Of a stretch of DNA of 64,000 nt, positions 53,089 to 61,887 are shown in pieces; positions within the stretch are counted from its first letter, which is position 1, and each line of letters begins with the position of its first letter. The stretch covers positions 3,019,501 to 3,083,500 of the forward strand of contig NZ_OMPN01000001.1 in the NCBI RefSeq assembly GCF_900291975.1, read 5' to 3'. The translations under genes were made by a program, and so were the position numbers. This DNA is from Agathobaculum massiliense. GTDB lineage: Bacteria > Bacillota > Clostridia > Oscillospirales > Butyricicoccaceae. The notes beneath the pieces were generated by a model, which was not told the DNA's origin, searched no databases, and saw only the letters and a list, made by a program, of their open reading frames with translations.

Positions 53089-53541
53089 ATGAAAAAGATA
53101 TATCTTGCCGGTTTTGATGTTTTTGCGCCGGATGCAAGACAGCGCGGCGCAAAAATGAAAATGATGTGTGCGGAAAAGGGCTTCGCAGGGCTGTACCCGT
53201 TTGACAACGAGGCGGATAACGCGCAGGATATTTTTGCCGGCAACTGCGGGCTGATCGATCAGGCCGACATCGTGATCGCGAACCTGAACCCGTTCCGTGG
53301 TGCCGAGCCGGACAGCGGCACCTGCTTTGAGGTCGGCTACGCCCATGCAAAGGGAAAACAGATTTACGGGTATGTGTCCGATGGGCGCGCGATGCGGGAG
53401 AAAATCGGGGAAAAAGATGCGGAGGGCTTTGCGGTGGAAAATTTTGGTCTGCCGCTCAATCTGATGCTGTGCGGCGCGGCCAGGATCGTTGCCGGAAATT
53501 TTGCCGCGGCGCTGGCGGTTTGTGCGTCCGAGCAGGCATAA
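53089..53541 (+). CDS. Nucleoside 2-deoxyribosyltransferase
   Basis: 150 residues; 'KIYLAGFDVFAPDA', 'DIVIANLNPFRGAEPDSGTCFEVGYAHAKGK' in two adjoining parts. The Asp and Glu of 'PDSGTCFEVGYA' are the catalytic region that exchanges bases between deoxynucleosides in nucleotide salvage. AGGGAGG precedes the start. Confidence 0.93.
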   Translation: MKKIYLAGFDVFAPDARQRGAKMKMMCAEKGFAGLYPFDNEADNAQDIFAGNCGLIDQADIVIANLNPFRGAEPDSGTCFEVGYAHAKGKQIYGYVSDGRAMREKIGEKDAEGFAVENFGLPLNLMLCGAARIVAGNFAAALAVCASEQA

Positions 53542-53580
53542 CGGCGTCGGGATATGACATAATAAGTCCGGTGATGAGAG

Positions 53581-53934
53581 ATGAAGCAGCAAACAGCCGG
53601 ACTGTTCCTTTTAGGAGCAAGTGGGTATTCCGCGCTCGAAATTCTGTGGCGCGGCTACACGCACTGGACGATGGCGCTCACCGGCGGCGCGGTACTGGTA
53701 GGGCTGAACCGGCTGCGTCCACGGGTGCGGGCGGAAAAGCCGCTGGCAAGGTGTCTGTGTGGCGCGGCGTGCATCACGGCGGCGGAATACGTCGTCGGTT
53801 GCACGGTCAACCGGAAGTACCGGATGGGCGTATGGGATTATTCGCGCGAACGCGGCAATATCCAAGGGCAGGTATGCCCCAAATACGCGGCGCTCTGGAT
53901 GCTTTTGGCGGCTCCGTTCATGCTGCCCCAATAA
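53581..53934 (+). CDS. CmpB-like (ABC_trans_CmpB) membrane protein
   Basis: 117 residues with three to four hydrophobic segments and the family motif 'YRMGVWDYSRERGNIQGQVCP'. PF06541 proteins are called putative ABC transporter permeases but stand alone and lack a proven function. Small gap to the deoxyribosyltransferase gene. Confidence 0.85.
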   Translation: MKQQTAGLFLLGASGYSALEILWRGYTHWTMALTGGAVLVGLNRLRPRVRAEKPLARCLCGAACITAAEYVVGCTVNRKYRMGVWDYSRERGNIQGQVCPKYAALWMLLAAPFMLPQ

Positions 53935-53938
53935 GTGC

Positions 53939-53967
53939 TTGCAAAGTATGTCCGGATGCCGTATAAT
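53939..53967 (+). promoter_or_regulatory. Promoter of the coaX paralogue operon
   Basis: TTGCAA (53939-53944) and TATAAT (53962-53967), spacing 17 bp. Confidence 0.8.
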
Positions 53968-54001
53968 GGCGTTGGCAATATGCAGGGAAAGAGGGGCCGA
54001 T

Positions 54002-54772
54002 ATGCTGATTGCAGTTAATGCAGGGAACAGCCATGTTTTGCTTGGCGGTTATGAGGAAGACGAGCAGCTCTTTGCCGCTTCCATCGCGACCGAGCCCAAG
54101 TGGACACGGGATGATTACGCCTGCAAGCTGCAGCAGGTTTTCGGGCTGTACAGCGTACCTGTCGGCCGCATCCGCGGCGCCGTGGTCAGCTCGGTCGTGC
54201 CGAGCATGGTCACGGTGCTCGAGGACGCGCTGCGCCTGCTTGGCGTGACCGATGTGATCGAGGTATCGAGCGGCGTCAAAACAGGGCTTAATATCCGGTC
54301 GGAGCAGCCGCGCCAGGTTGGATCGGACCGCGTGGCGAGCGCGGTTGCGGCGCGCGCAAAGGGGAAGCTGCCGTGCGTGGTGGTCTGCCTCGGCACGGCG
54401 ACAACGTTTACCGTGCTGGATCAATCCGGCGCTCTGGTCGGTTCGGCTATTACAGCGGGAGTACGCCTGAGCCTGTCCGCTCTGCGGGAGCAGGCGGCGC
54501 AGTTGCCCGCGGTCGCGATCGAGGCGAGGGACGAGGGAATCCTTGCGCGCAACACGGCCGATGCTATGCGCGTGGGCGCGGTATACGGCGCGGCAGCCAT
54601 GGTGGATGGCATGGTCGGACGCTTTGCCGAAACGCTGGGACAAACGCCCCATGTGGTCGTGACGGGTGATATTGCGCCACTGGTCACGCGGTATATGCGC
54701 GTGCCGTTCGAATACGACCAAAGCCTTGTGCTGGATGGCCTGCATCTGATCTGGAAGCGGAACCGGTCCTGA
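54002..54772 (+). CDS. Degenerate CoaX paralogue (probable pseudokinase)
   Basis: 256 residues with the CoaX fold: 'MLIAVNAGNSHVLLGGY', 'QVGSDRVASAV', 'CLGTATTFTVLDQ', 'VTGDIAP'. The catalytic Asp of the DxGNT motif is Asn (N6) and the Asp after GTATTF is Thr. Both changes affect phosphate or metal binding, so kinase activity is doubtful. The full-length, well-kept frame argues against a plain pseudogene. It is followed after 69 bp by a probable vitamin transporter subunit, so it might regulate or sense pantothenate. Confidence 0.85.
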   Translation: MLIAVNAGNSHVLLGGYEEDEQLFAASIATEPKWTRDDYACKLQQVFGLYSVPVGRIRGAVVSSVVPSMVTVLEDALRLLGVTDVIEVSSGVKTGLNIRSEQPRQVGSDRVASAVAARAKGKLPCVVVCLGTATTFTVLDQSGALVGSAITAGVRLSLSALREQAAQLPAVAIEARDEGILARNTADAMRVGAVYGAAAMVDGMVGRFAETLGQTPHVVVTGDIAPLVTRYMRVPFEYDQSLVLDGLHLIWKRNRS

Positions 54773-54841
54773 CCCGCAGAAGCCGAAATAAGCCCTGTAC
54801 CCGACGATAAGGGCGGGACGGGAGCAGGAGGAAAATTACAT

Positions 54842-55513
54842 ATGAAAAAGAACAAAACAACCAATGTGCGCGTTCTGGCACAGCTTGGCCTGCTGGCGGC
54901 AATCGAGATCGTCATGAAGCTGATCGGGTTGGGCAGCGTTCCCGTCGGGCCGCTGTACATGTCGTTCCTGACCGTGCCGATCGCGGTCGGAGCGATGACG
55001 ATGGGGCCTGTGGCGGGTGCGATCCTCGGCGGTGTGTTCGGACTGGTGAGCTTTAAGGACGCGCTGACCGGAGGCTCCGCGATGACGAGCGCGCTTTTCC
55101 AGGTCAGTCCGGTCAATACGATTATCCTGTGCGTCGTCATGCGCATCCTGATGGGCTGGTGCGTCGGTCTGCTGTTTAGCCTGCTGCGGCGTGTGGACAA
55201 AAAGGGTGGCTGGAGTTATTTCGCGGGCGCGCTGTCCGCGCCGCTGCTCAATACGCTGTTCTTTATGGGGTATATCGTGCTGGTGTTCTATAACTGCGAA
55301 TATATCCAAAATATTGTGGCGACGAATGGCGCGGCAAATCCGCTGATGTTCGTGGTGCTGCTGGTCGGCATGCAGGGCTTGGTCGAAGCGGTCGTCTGCT
55401 GTGCCGCGGGCGGCGTGATTACCCGCGCGGTCGCTTCGTTCCTCGGCCAGCGCGCGCCGGCGCCGGCAAGGAAAACAACGCCGTTTGAGGAGCTTCCCTC
55501 CGAAAAAACATAA
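54842..55513 (+). CDS. ECF transporter S component, pantothenate-like
   Basis: 223 residues, about six membrane segments ('AQLGLLAAIEIVMKLIGLGSVPVGP', 'PIAVGAMTMGPVAGAILGGVFGLVSF', 'PLLNTLFFMGYIVLVFY'). The length, the GP-x-AG-x2-GG-type loop and its operon partner suggest PanT. It would bind the vitamin and dock with shared EcfAA'T. Substrate specificity is inferred from the CoaX context. AGCAGGAGG precedes the ATG. Confidence 0.85.
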   Translation: MKKNKTTNVRVLAQLGLLAAIEIVMKLIGLGSVPVGPLYMSFLTVPIAVGAMTMGPVAGAILGGVFGLVSFKDALTGGSAMTSALFQVSPVNTIILCVVMRILMGWCVGLLFSLLRRVDKKGGWSYFAGALSAPLLNTLFFMGYIVLVFYNCEYIQNIVATNGAANPLMFVVLLVGMQGLVEAVVCCAAGGVITRAVASFLGQRAPAPARKTTPFEELPSEKT

Positions 55514-55553
55514 CCGGTTCAGCACCCTGCGCGGGCAGGAAATATATATTAGC

Positions 55554-55590
55554 AAAAAGGCATTTGGAGTAATATCCAAATGCCTTTTTG
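55554..55590. terminator. Terminator after the ECF S gene
   Basis: AAAAAGGCATTTGGA pairs fully with TCCAAATGCCTTTTT; it can act in both directions. Confidence 0.9.
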
Positions 55591-55694
55591 TTTCTTTTCG
55601 CCTGAATTTTGTCTCTTTAATCTAAAATATGCAATTTTGAGGAAACACTTTTATGTATTTTTATAAAAATTTTAATCGGTATCATGATACTTAC

Positions 55695-56642
55695 TTACAC
55701 ATGAGTCACCGCGCCGATGATCTTCCCATTCTGCAGAACAGGTGATCCGCTCATCCCCTGTACGATACCGCCGGTCTTTTCCAGCAGCGCCTGATCGGTC
55801 ACGCGCAGCATCATCCCGCGCCCATATTCATCGTCCTGCGGATAAATTTTGACAACCTGAACAGAATACGATTGTACCTTGTCTCCCTCGACATTGGCCA
55901 GGATTTCCGCCTCACCCACCTTTATTTCGTCCGCCGCGGCCACCGGTACGGATTCCAGAGAGGAATACAGCGAACTATCGGTCAGCGTACCGAAAATGCC
56001 GCTTTCCGTATTCTCATTTACCGTGCCGAGCGGCACATCCGATTGGAATTCACCCTGCAGCGCACCCGGTTCTCCAACCTCGCCGCGCTGCACCGAGCCT
56101 ACCACAGAATACAGGACGCTACCCTCTTTCAAGGGCATCAGCACGCCTGTTTCTCCGTCGCAGATACCGTGTCCGAGCGAGCCATAAGCGCCGGTTTCCG
56201 GATCGACGTAGGTCAGCGTACCGATACCGGCCATGCTGTCACGCGCCAGTACGCCAATCCGGTATACACCATCCGTATCCGCGCGCGGAGTCGCTGTTAC
56301 CGTTTGCGTTTCGCCATTGCGCAAAATTTCCAGTTCAACCGGCTGCCCCGCCGACAAGGCAATCTGCTTCTGCATTTCGTCATTGGACGCCACCTCGGCG
56401 CCGTTTACTTTGACGATCATGTCGCCCTCCGACACGCCCGCGTCACGGGCGGGACAGACCGCTCCATCCGCTGTCTGCACATCGTTCAGCCGCACCACCA
56501 GAACGCCGTCCGCGCTCATCTGGATGCCTACGGTGTGGCCGATGGGGATTACCGATGTGATTTCCGCCGCCTGTGCAGTAACCAGCATCATCAGGGTCAA
56601 AAGCAAGGATATTGCGATTTTTTTCGCTTTGCTTTGCTGCAC
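55695..56642 (-). CDS. SpoIVB-like S55 peptidase, shortened C-terminus
   Basis: About 315 residues. A signal-anchor ('IAISLLLTLMMLVTAQA'), a PDZ domain ('PARDAGVSEGDMIVKVNGAEV') and an S55 domain with 'GSLGHGICD' (His) and 'VQGMSGSPVLQNGKIIGAVTHV' split over the Ser motif. SpoIVB cleaves SpoIVFA to switch on pro-SigmaK processing. Family members usually carry some 20-30 further residues after the THV motif; here a stop comes at once. GTG 56642 is chosen because GGAGGTG lies 6 bp upstream; an ATG at 56660 is also in frame. Confidence 0.85.
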   Translation of the reverse strand: MQQSKAKKIAISLLLTLMMLVTAQAAEITSVIPIGHTVGIQMSADGVLVVRLNDVQTADGAVCPARDAGVSEGDMIVKVNGAEVASNDEMQKQIALSAGQPVELEILRNGETQTVTATPRADTDGVYRIGVLARDSMAGIGTLTYVDPETGAYGSLGHGICDGETGVLMPLKEGSVLYSVVGSVQRGEVGEPGALQGEFQSDVPLGTVNENTESGIFGTLTDSSLYSSLESVPVAAADEIKVGEAEILANVEGDKVQSYSVQVVKIYPQDDEYGRGMMLRVTDQALLEKTGGIVQGMSGSPVLQNGKIIGAVTHV

Positions 56643-57015
56643 TTTTTTCACCTCCGCCATTTACTATGCCACCCGCGCCGCAAAAAAAAGCCTGTGAACC
56701 TTTGCTATTCCCTTGTGATTTCTGGATAGGCGATAAGTCTTTGGCCGTGGAAAGGTTTTCTAAAACGAAAAAGAGGCGGTTTCTCCAAGCAGTTTGGAGA
56801 AATCCGTCTCTTTTGGCAGCATTTATTTAATTGCGGCCTGATCTGTCAAGGTATTTCCCCTTCATTAAAAAACTTACGGATAGTATTCAAGATGCTATGT
56901 GTAAACGTTTTATATATTGGATGTTTCATAAGCTGTAAATCTATAGTATAAATATATAACCACAGTTTACTAAAGAAAGAATGGGAAATAATAGGCGTAA
57001 CTTTCTAATATAGAG
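56643..57015. other. Intergenic, bidirectional hairpin
   Basis: A long imperfect stem-loop at 56768-56815 (AAAGAGGCGGTTTCTCCAA against its complement) with T-runs on both strands can terminate. The rest is A+T-rich without a gene. Confidence 0.6.
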
Positions 57016-57255
57016 GTGCATAAAATCAAACCCGGGAAAAATAATTTTCTTCCTGATGATTCTGTGGTTGTGAAAGGGGCTCGCTTTGCCGTAGAGCTGG
57101 AATTGAAGAAAAAGCAAGCCCTTTCACAACCTATTGCCCAATTTGATCAAAAAACAGGCAAGATATTTATGATCCATGCAGATGGAACACGAACTTTCGT
57201 AGGAAACCGATTGCGGAAAGGGCGATATAGTGAACGGAAAAAAGAAAAAACCTGA
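57016..57255 (+). CDS. Possible antitoxin partner of the zeta-like gene
   Basis: 79 residues from GTG 57016; basic C-terminus ('GNRLRKGRYSERKKEKT'). It overlaps the zeta-like gene by 26 bp, the classic antitoxin-toxin coupling. It does not look like the epsilon antitoxin, so the partnership rests on position. The ribosome site is weak. Confidence 0.6.
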   Translation: MHKIKPGKNNFLPDDSVVVKGARFAVELELKKKQALSQPIAQFDQKTGKIFMIHADGTRTFVGNRLRKGRYSERKKEKT

Positions 57256-57639
57256 GATTGTTGTTTTTGCAGGTCCCAACAGATCAGGGAAAAGTACAAT
57301 CACTACTATATTACGACCTGTCGAAATGGATTATATCAATGCTGACGATGTTCAACGAATTTTGCATTGTGATACCCTAAGCGCAGCAAAGCTCGCCGAG
57401 AGACAACGCGAAGATCATGTGTCCGATAGGCGGGATTTTTGTTTTGAAACGGTGCTTTCCGCTGACAGAAATTTAAAGCTGATAAAGCGTGCGAGTGAAG
57501 CAGGTTTTTTCGGTGCTACTATGTTTTAACAGCTGATCCGCAGATTAATGTTGCTAGAGTCGCATCTCGTGTCTCTGCTGGTGGACATGACGTTCCTGTT
57601 CAATCGATTTTGATTGACAGCACCGTACACCCGCTATAA
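57230..57639 (+). pseudogene. Zeta-toxin-like kinase, frameshifted and truncated
   Basis: GTG 57230 opens 'PEIVVFAGPNRSGKSTIT' (P-loop) and 'DYINADDVQRIL', zeta/UDP-GlcNAc-kinase toxin motifs. The frame breaks in a T6 run at 57505-57510; with one more T it continues as 'RCYYVLTADPQINVARV' and 'VSAGGHDVPV'. After about 57605 the similarity ends and a stop follows at 57639, so the catalytic C-terminal part is lost. Confidence 0.75.
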
Positions 57640-57680
57640 AGTAAAGGTACAAGAACAGATAGTTTAGGTGGTGAGCTTTT

Positions 57681-58979
57681 GTGAAGACCAGTCTTGCCGC
57701 TTTACTTTGCACAACGATTCTTTTTGCTGGTGCTGTGCCTTCTGCCGGTGTAGCCGGTATGGTACCGGCCATCCCTACCCGTGACATGAGCCAGACGGTC
57801 TACGTTGATGGCACCCGAGTTTATCCCACGGGGTACAATATAGCGGACAACAATTATTTCAAACTGCGCGATATTGGTACGCTTGTGGGTTTTGGCGTGG
57901 AGCGGAACAACGAGACGCAGACCGCAGAGATCAGCACGGAGCGCACTGCCCCCAGCACGGCGGGCATCAAGGACGAGGCGGTAAGCGATGCGTCTCTGCC
58001 AAGGTGACGGATCAGAAAAATCACCATAGATGGCAAGCAGGTCAGCATGACGGCCTACCAGATCAGCGGAAACAATTATGTGAAGCTGCGGGATATCGGA
58101 AAGCAGATCGATTTTGACGTATCCTATGACGCGGCTACGGAGAGTGTCCGTATCGACACGGATGCGCTGTACACGGAAAGCACAACGCCTGTCAGCGGCA
58201 GCGCCATTACGAAGTGGAACAAAACCATGTCAGAATTCAATCAGGCCATGATAGACTGCAACTGGCGGCCTGAAAAATATCTTGAGACGGCAAAAAAATA
58301 TGCGCCGGTCATCACGGGTAAAGCGAACAGCACGGTAGAGGACGTTATTGCTGCGCTGGACGCGATGATCGGCACGCCGGTGGACGCAGTTTCGTTCGAA
58401 GATGACCGTACGGTAAACGACTTTTGGGCAGATGAGCTGCGCAAGGCGCTGGGTCAGGAAGTCACAAGCGGCGGCGATAGCACGAACGGCAATGCCGGTA
58501 ATAGCAGCAGTTCCACTACTGTAACGGACGAAATGCTGCGCACTTGGGAATTGCAGATGATAGGCCGCATCAATTGAAGAACGCACTAAAGCAGGCACTT
58601 TGCCACTGGTTTAAGCCGAAATGTGCACGGAGTTTGCACGGTTTTGGGCGAAGCACTTAGCTACCGTTAAGTTTGAGCACAGTACGATAGCAATATGTAT
58701 GCATGGGTCAAAGGCGTAGACGTTAAAGATGTTTTGGAGCCGGACGGTAGTTTCTTTATGAGCGAAGAAATGGACGAGGAAATCGAACCTTTTGCAGGTG
58801 GTGAAAACATTACAGGAGGAAGCAGTGATTTGAATAACGTCGTAGGGCGACATATGAATAATTTCATGACTTCCGAAGGCCATAGAAATACATTGCTGAC
58901 TAAGGATTTCACCAAAATAGGTATCGGATATGCAGTGAATTCTAACGGAAGCATTTTCTGTTGCCAAATATTTGCCTAA
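57681..58979 (+). pseudogene. Secreted stalk + CAP-domain protein, decayed
   Basis: A signal peptide (from GTG 57681: 'SLAALLCTTILFAGAVPSAG') is followed by two copper-amine-oxidase-N-like repeats, 'VYVDGTRVYPTGYNIADNNYFKLRDIG' in two parts and a second with 'YQISGNNYVKLRDIGKQ'. Further on, pieces of a CAP/SCP domain appear in changing frames: 'EERTKAGTLPLV', stop at about 58611, 'CTEFARFWAKHLATVKFEHS', then 'GENITGGSSDLNNVV' and 'MTSEGHRNTLL'. At least four frame changes or stops (near 58005, 58012, 58573, 58611 and 58690) mean no intact product. Confidence 0.7.
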
Positions 58980-59000
58980 CTATGTAGAGGATCAGAATTT

Positions 59001-59036
59001 AGAGAGCGGTTAGTTTTCCTAATCGCTCTTTTCTTT
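59001..59036 (+). terminator. Terminator after the CAP pseudogene
   Basis: AGAGCGGTTAG/CTAATCGCTCT stem and T-run. Confidence 0.8.
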
Positions 59037-59046
59037 TATCCAGAGG

Positions 59047-60430
59047 ATGAAAAAAGTAAATTATGATCAACGAGCGCCGCCTTCTGCTTTGAAGGTGCCG
59101 TTTTCCGGCGCGGCAGGCGGCGGGATCATGCCGCTGGCAGAGGAGGATAACGAAGCGTCCAGCATTGAGATCAACGTAGGCGAGGTGTACACTATCGCGG
59201 ACAGAGGCGCGTGCAAAAGGCGTGGTTCCAGCAGAACGGCGCGCCGCGCAACGTCTGGCCTATGTTCACGGAAGCGTCAGACGGTACGGAGATCCGCGCA
59301 TACTGCGCAGACCACAGCAAGGGCAACCCCGGCACGGGCGGTATGCCGTATACCGTCACCAGCCGCATATCGGATATGCATGTGTACGGAGTGGCCGTGC
59401 GGAGTGATTCGCGCATGTCGCTTAATGAGTTCATTTCCACGGTGGGCAGCCCCCTTACGAATGAAAACTTTACAGCGGATATGTATTTCAGTGCGTCGCA
59501 GGCGGCCATGTGGGCGGCGCTGGGAGATGCGCAGATCGCGGCTAACAGCAGCTACGGCGTGAATTACGTCAGCTCCACGTCGCTGGGCTACCGTGCCAGC
59601 GGCGAAACGCTCAGCGCCAGCAGCACCTCGGAGGCGCTTACCCTTTATGCCGCTATCGAAATGCTGAAATACGGCAACGAGTTCTATGGCGTATGGGGGC
59701 CAAATGGAAAAGGGCATGCGCCGTGGGTGGGCGCAACCATCAACTACACGCCCGGCAACACGGAGTACGCGCCCGCCGCACAAAAGACCGGCTCAGTAGA
59801 TTTGCCGCAGGGTATTGTAAACTCTGGTGTATTTGCAGAAAAGGAAATAGACGGACAGGACTACATGGTGCTGCCCATGGCGGCGGCTTCCGCTACGTTC
59901 GTGCGCAGCAACCAGATTTTTGTCCGTGCGGACAATGTGCCGTCCGGCGCGTTTCTCATGGATTCACAGGGCAATAAGAGCACGAACGACAATGGCTCGC
60001 AGCGCCTTACTCTGGCGAACGTTACCAACAATAAGGAATTGTACAAGAACGGCAACGATCAGGCATACGGCGAAACATTCCTGTTCTGCATTCCAAAATC
60101 CACCGCTGAGGAAATGGACGCTGGCAGCGAATCATTGCAGACATCCTTTACAGTGAGTATGAACGCAGACCGGTATAACGTGTATTCGGCCAGCACCACC
60201 AGCTCAGGCGTGCAGCCAGTCATCATGGTGGAGCCTGCTGTGCAAAAATTGAGCGCATCTGTTGGATTCAACACGGAAACATTTATAGATTACGCATTAC
60301 TGAAAGTTCTTAAAACCGATAAAAGTGGTGCGCCGTCGGCGGGCTGCACATTCCAGATCAGTTATCAGCAAGACGACACCCCTAAAACACAGGAGCAGAC
60401 AACCACTTTGGGTGTTGACAGGGGCCAGAT
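59047..60430 (+). pseudogene. Thioester-domain surface adhesin, broken at both ends
   Basis: The first part (59047-~59205) reads 'AEEDNEASSIEINVGEVYTIAD' in one frame, and the main part continues in another from 59205: 'AYCADHSKGNPG' with a Cys and 'FSASQAAMWAALGD' with the Gln of the TQxA-type thioester motif, then beta-rich sequence and the start of a SpaA/prealbumin-like domain ('LLKVLKTDKSGAPSAGCTFQI'). No signal peptide start or LPXTG anchor remains. Similarity ends near 60410, where it meets a gene on the other strand. Intact relatives bind host surfaces covalently. Confidence 0.75.
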
Positions 60431-60680
60431 AATGCCCCGCCAATTTCGAATGCCCATGCGTAAGGGCGCCCTCAAAAGCGTAGCGTATCCCGCGCTCTAC
60501 CTGTGCAAAACTGGCTCCGTTCTGCTTGGCTATCTTTGCGTATAACGCACAGATCTTTCCAGAAAAATAGTAGGGATCTTTATCCATGAGCTCTAAAGCA
60601 TCGTGAATATATATAAATCCTTTTGTGTTGACCGGAATCCCTGCACGCAGCAGAGTATCCGCGATTTCATCGTATATCAT
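60297..60680 (-). CDS. Stand-alone Spo0A C-terminal-like domain, truncated end
   Basis: ATG 60680 follows AAAGGAT. Residues ~1-85 ('IADTLLRAGIPVNTKGFIYI', 'ALYAKIAKQNGASFAQVERGIRYAFEGAL') match the Spo0A DNA-binding domain (sigma-4-like fold) without the receiver domain. After 'THGHSKLAG' the sequence ceases to look natural and overlaps the adhesin remnant, so the C-terminal ~40 residues are probably junction read-through. It could still bind 0A-box-like DNA. Confidence 0.65.
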   Translation of the reverse strand: MIYDEIADTLLRAGIPVNTKGFIYIHDALELMDKDPYYFSGKICALYAKIAKQNGASFAQVERGIRYAFEGALTHGHSKLAGHYLAPVNTQSGCLLLCFRGVVLLITDLECAARRRRTTFIGFKNFQ

Positions 60681-60864
60681 AATAATATATCCTTTCAATG
60701 ATAAATTGCATGGCCGCGCCTATGGGGTCACGCACATTTCCTGGTTGACAAGCGCTGTCTTTTGTTTTAGTATTATCGATATACTTAATATGCTGTTCGT
60801 GGTACATGTGTCCCTGTAACACGTTCAGCACCCATAGCTTACAACAAATATCTTTGAAAGTCAA
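60667..60864 (-). CDS. Possible small protein upstream of the Spo0A-C gene
   Basis: 65 residues from TTG 60864, overlapping the Spo0A-C-like start by 14 bp. The middle ('YIDNTKTKDSACQPGNVRDP') looks protein-like. There is no ribosome site before the TTG, so expression is doubtful. Confidence 0.25.
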   Translation of the reverse strand: MTFKDICCKLWVLNVLQGHMYHEQHIKYIDNTKTKDSACQPGNVRDPIGAAMQFIIERIYYYDIR

Positions 60865-60959
60865 CCATTTTTTACAAATTTCTTGTTATCCTCTTTTTGT
60901 GAGCAAGAGATTTGTGAGGCAGAAATGGGGATTGTAGCGTCTAATAAGGAGGACCCCGT

Positions 60960-61694
60960 ATGAGCTTGGGAGATAGATTGCGGCAGCGGAGACAGGAAAT
61001 GGGTTTCACCAGACCCCAGCTGGCGGCTAAAATATGCGTGACTCCCTCAGCGATTGCCAATTACGAAAATGGTATCAGCACCCCGAAACCTGATATCCTG
61101 ATTTCCCTAATCAATGTATTGGAGGTCGATGCCAATTATATTTACTCCGATTATCTTGGCCATAGCCAAGCAAACAATATTTATAACCAGGACTTGAACG
61201 CGGAAGAAATGGATTCTATCCAAAAATATAAAAAGCTTTCGGAAGAGGGAAAACGGCTTGTTCGGCTGATTATCAATGAGGAATATGCCCGAACTATTAC
61301 CAAGAGTCAGCTTACCCTCCCATGCTATCTGCCTGGTGTACGTAAGCTCCACACCGGTTTTCTCATGCAAACGAAACTGGGTAGCGCACATATCATGCAA
61401 AAAGATCTGCCTGACGGGACCGACTTTTGTTTTCAAATTCAAGTAGATCAATATCTGCCTGTCTTTCGAAAATTTGATATTCTGGCGCTTCAGAGAAAAC
61501 AGGCACATCACAATGAAATGGGACTGTTCTGTCTCAATGGTATTTACTACATCCGCACCCTTTTCCAGGAGAAGGGAGAGTGTCGTCTTCGGTCTCTAAA
61601 TGTAATTGAGGAGGATATTTTAGTTAAAAAAACGGATGAATTCCATTGTATTGGCACGATCCTTGGCCAAGTAAATGCTGTTTTGGAAACTTAA
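60960..61694 (+). CDS. XRE regulator with S24-like C-terminal domain
   Basis: 244 residues. N-terminal helix-turn-helix ('RRQEMGFTRPQLAAKICVTPSAIANYENG', residues ~10-38, in two parts) and a C-terminal beta-rich half ('DGTDFCFQIQVDQYLPVF', 'GLFCLNGIYYIRTLF') like LexA/CI C-terminal folds. A catalytic Ser-Lys pair is not obvious, so self-cleavage is uncertain. AAGGAGG precedes the ATG. The only clearly intact gene in the decay zone; perhaps a left-over prophage repressor. Confidence 0.85.
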   Translation: MSLGDRLRQRRQEMGFTRPQLAAKICVTPSAIANYENGISTPKPDILISLINVLEVDANYIYSDYLGHSQANNIYNQDLNAEEMDSIQKYKKLSEEGKRLVRLIINEEYARTITKSQLTLPCYLPGVRKLHTGFLMQTKLGSAHIMQKDLPDGTDFCFQIQVDQYLPVFRKFDILALQRKQAHHNEMGLFCLNGIYYIRTLFQEKGECRLRSLNVIEEDILVKKTDEFHCIGTILGQVNAVLET

Positions 61695-61702
61695 ATGAAC
61701 CC

Positions 61703-61740
61703 TGCTTTCCGAATGTTTTTTCGAAAAGCGGGGAGCTTCG
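61703..61740 (+). terminator. Terminator-like stem after the XRE gene
   Basis: CCCTGCTTTCCGA and TCGAAAAGCGGGG pair imperfectly around a T-rich loop. Confidence 0.45.
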
Positions 61741-61887
61741 TTGTGAAAAGCCTTAGAACTTTTACTTTATTATGCAAACTTGTAAAACACAAATGCAAAA
61801 CTTTTATGTCTGTACTAGATCAGAATACTTCGCTGCATTTCTGATTTTTTAATTGATTATAAAAGGTTGATACTAAGTCAAAGAATT

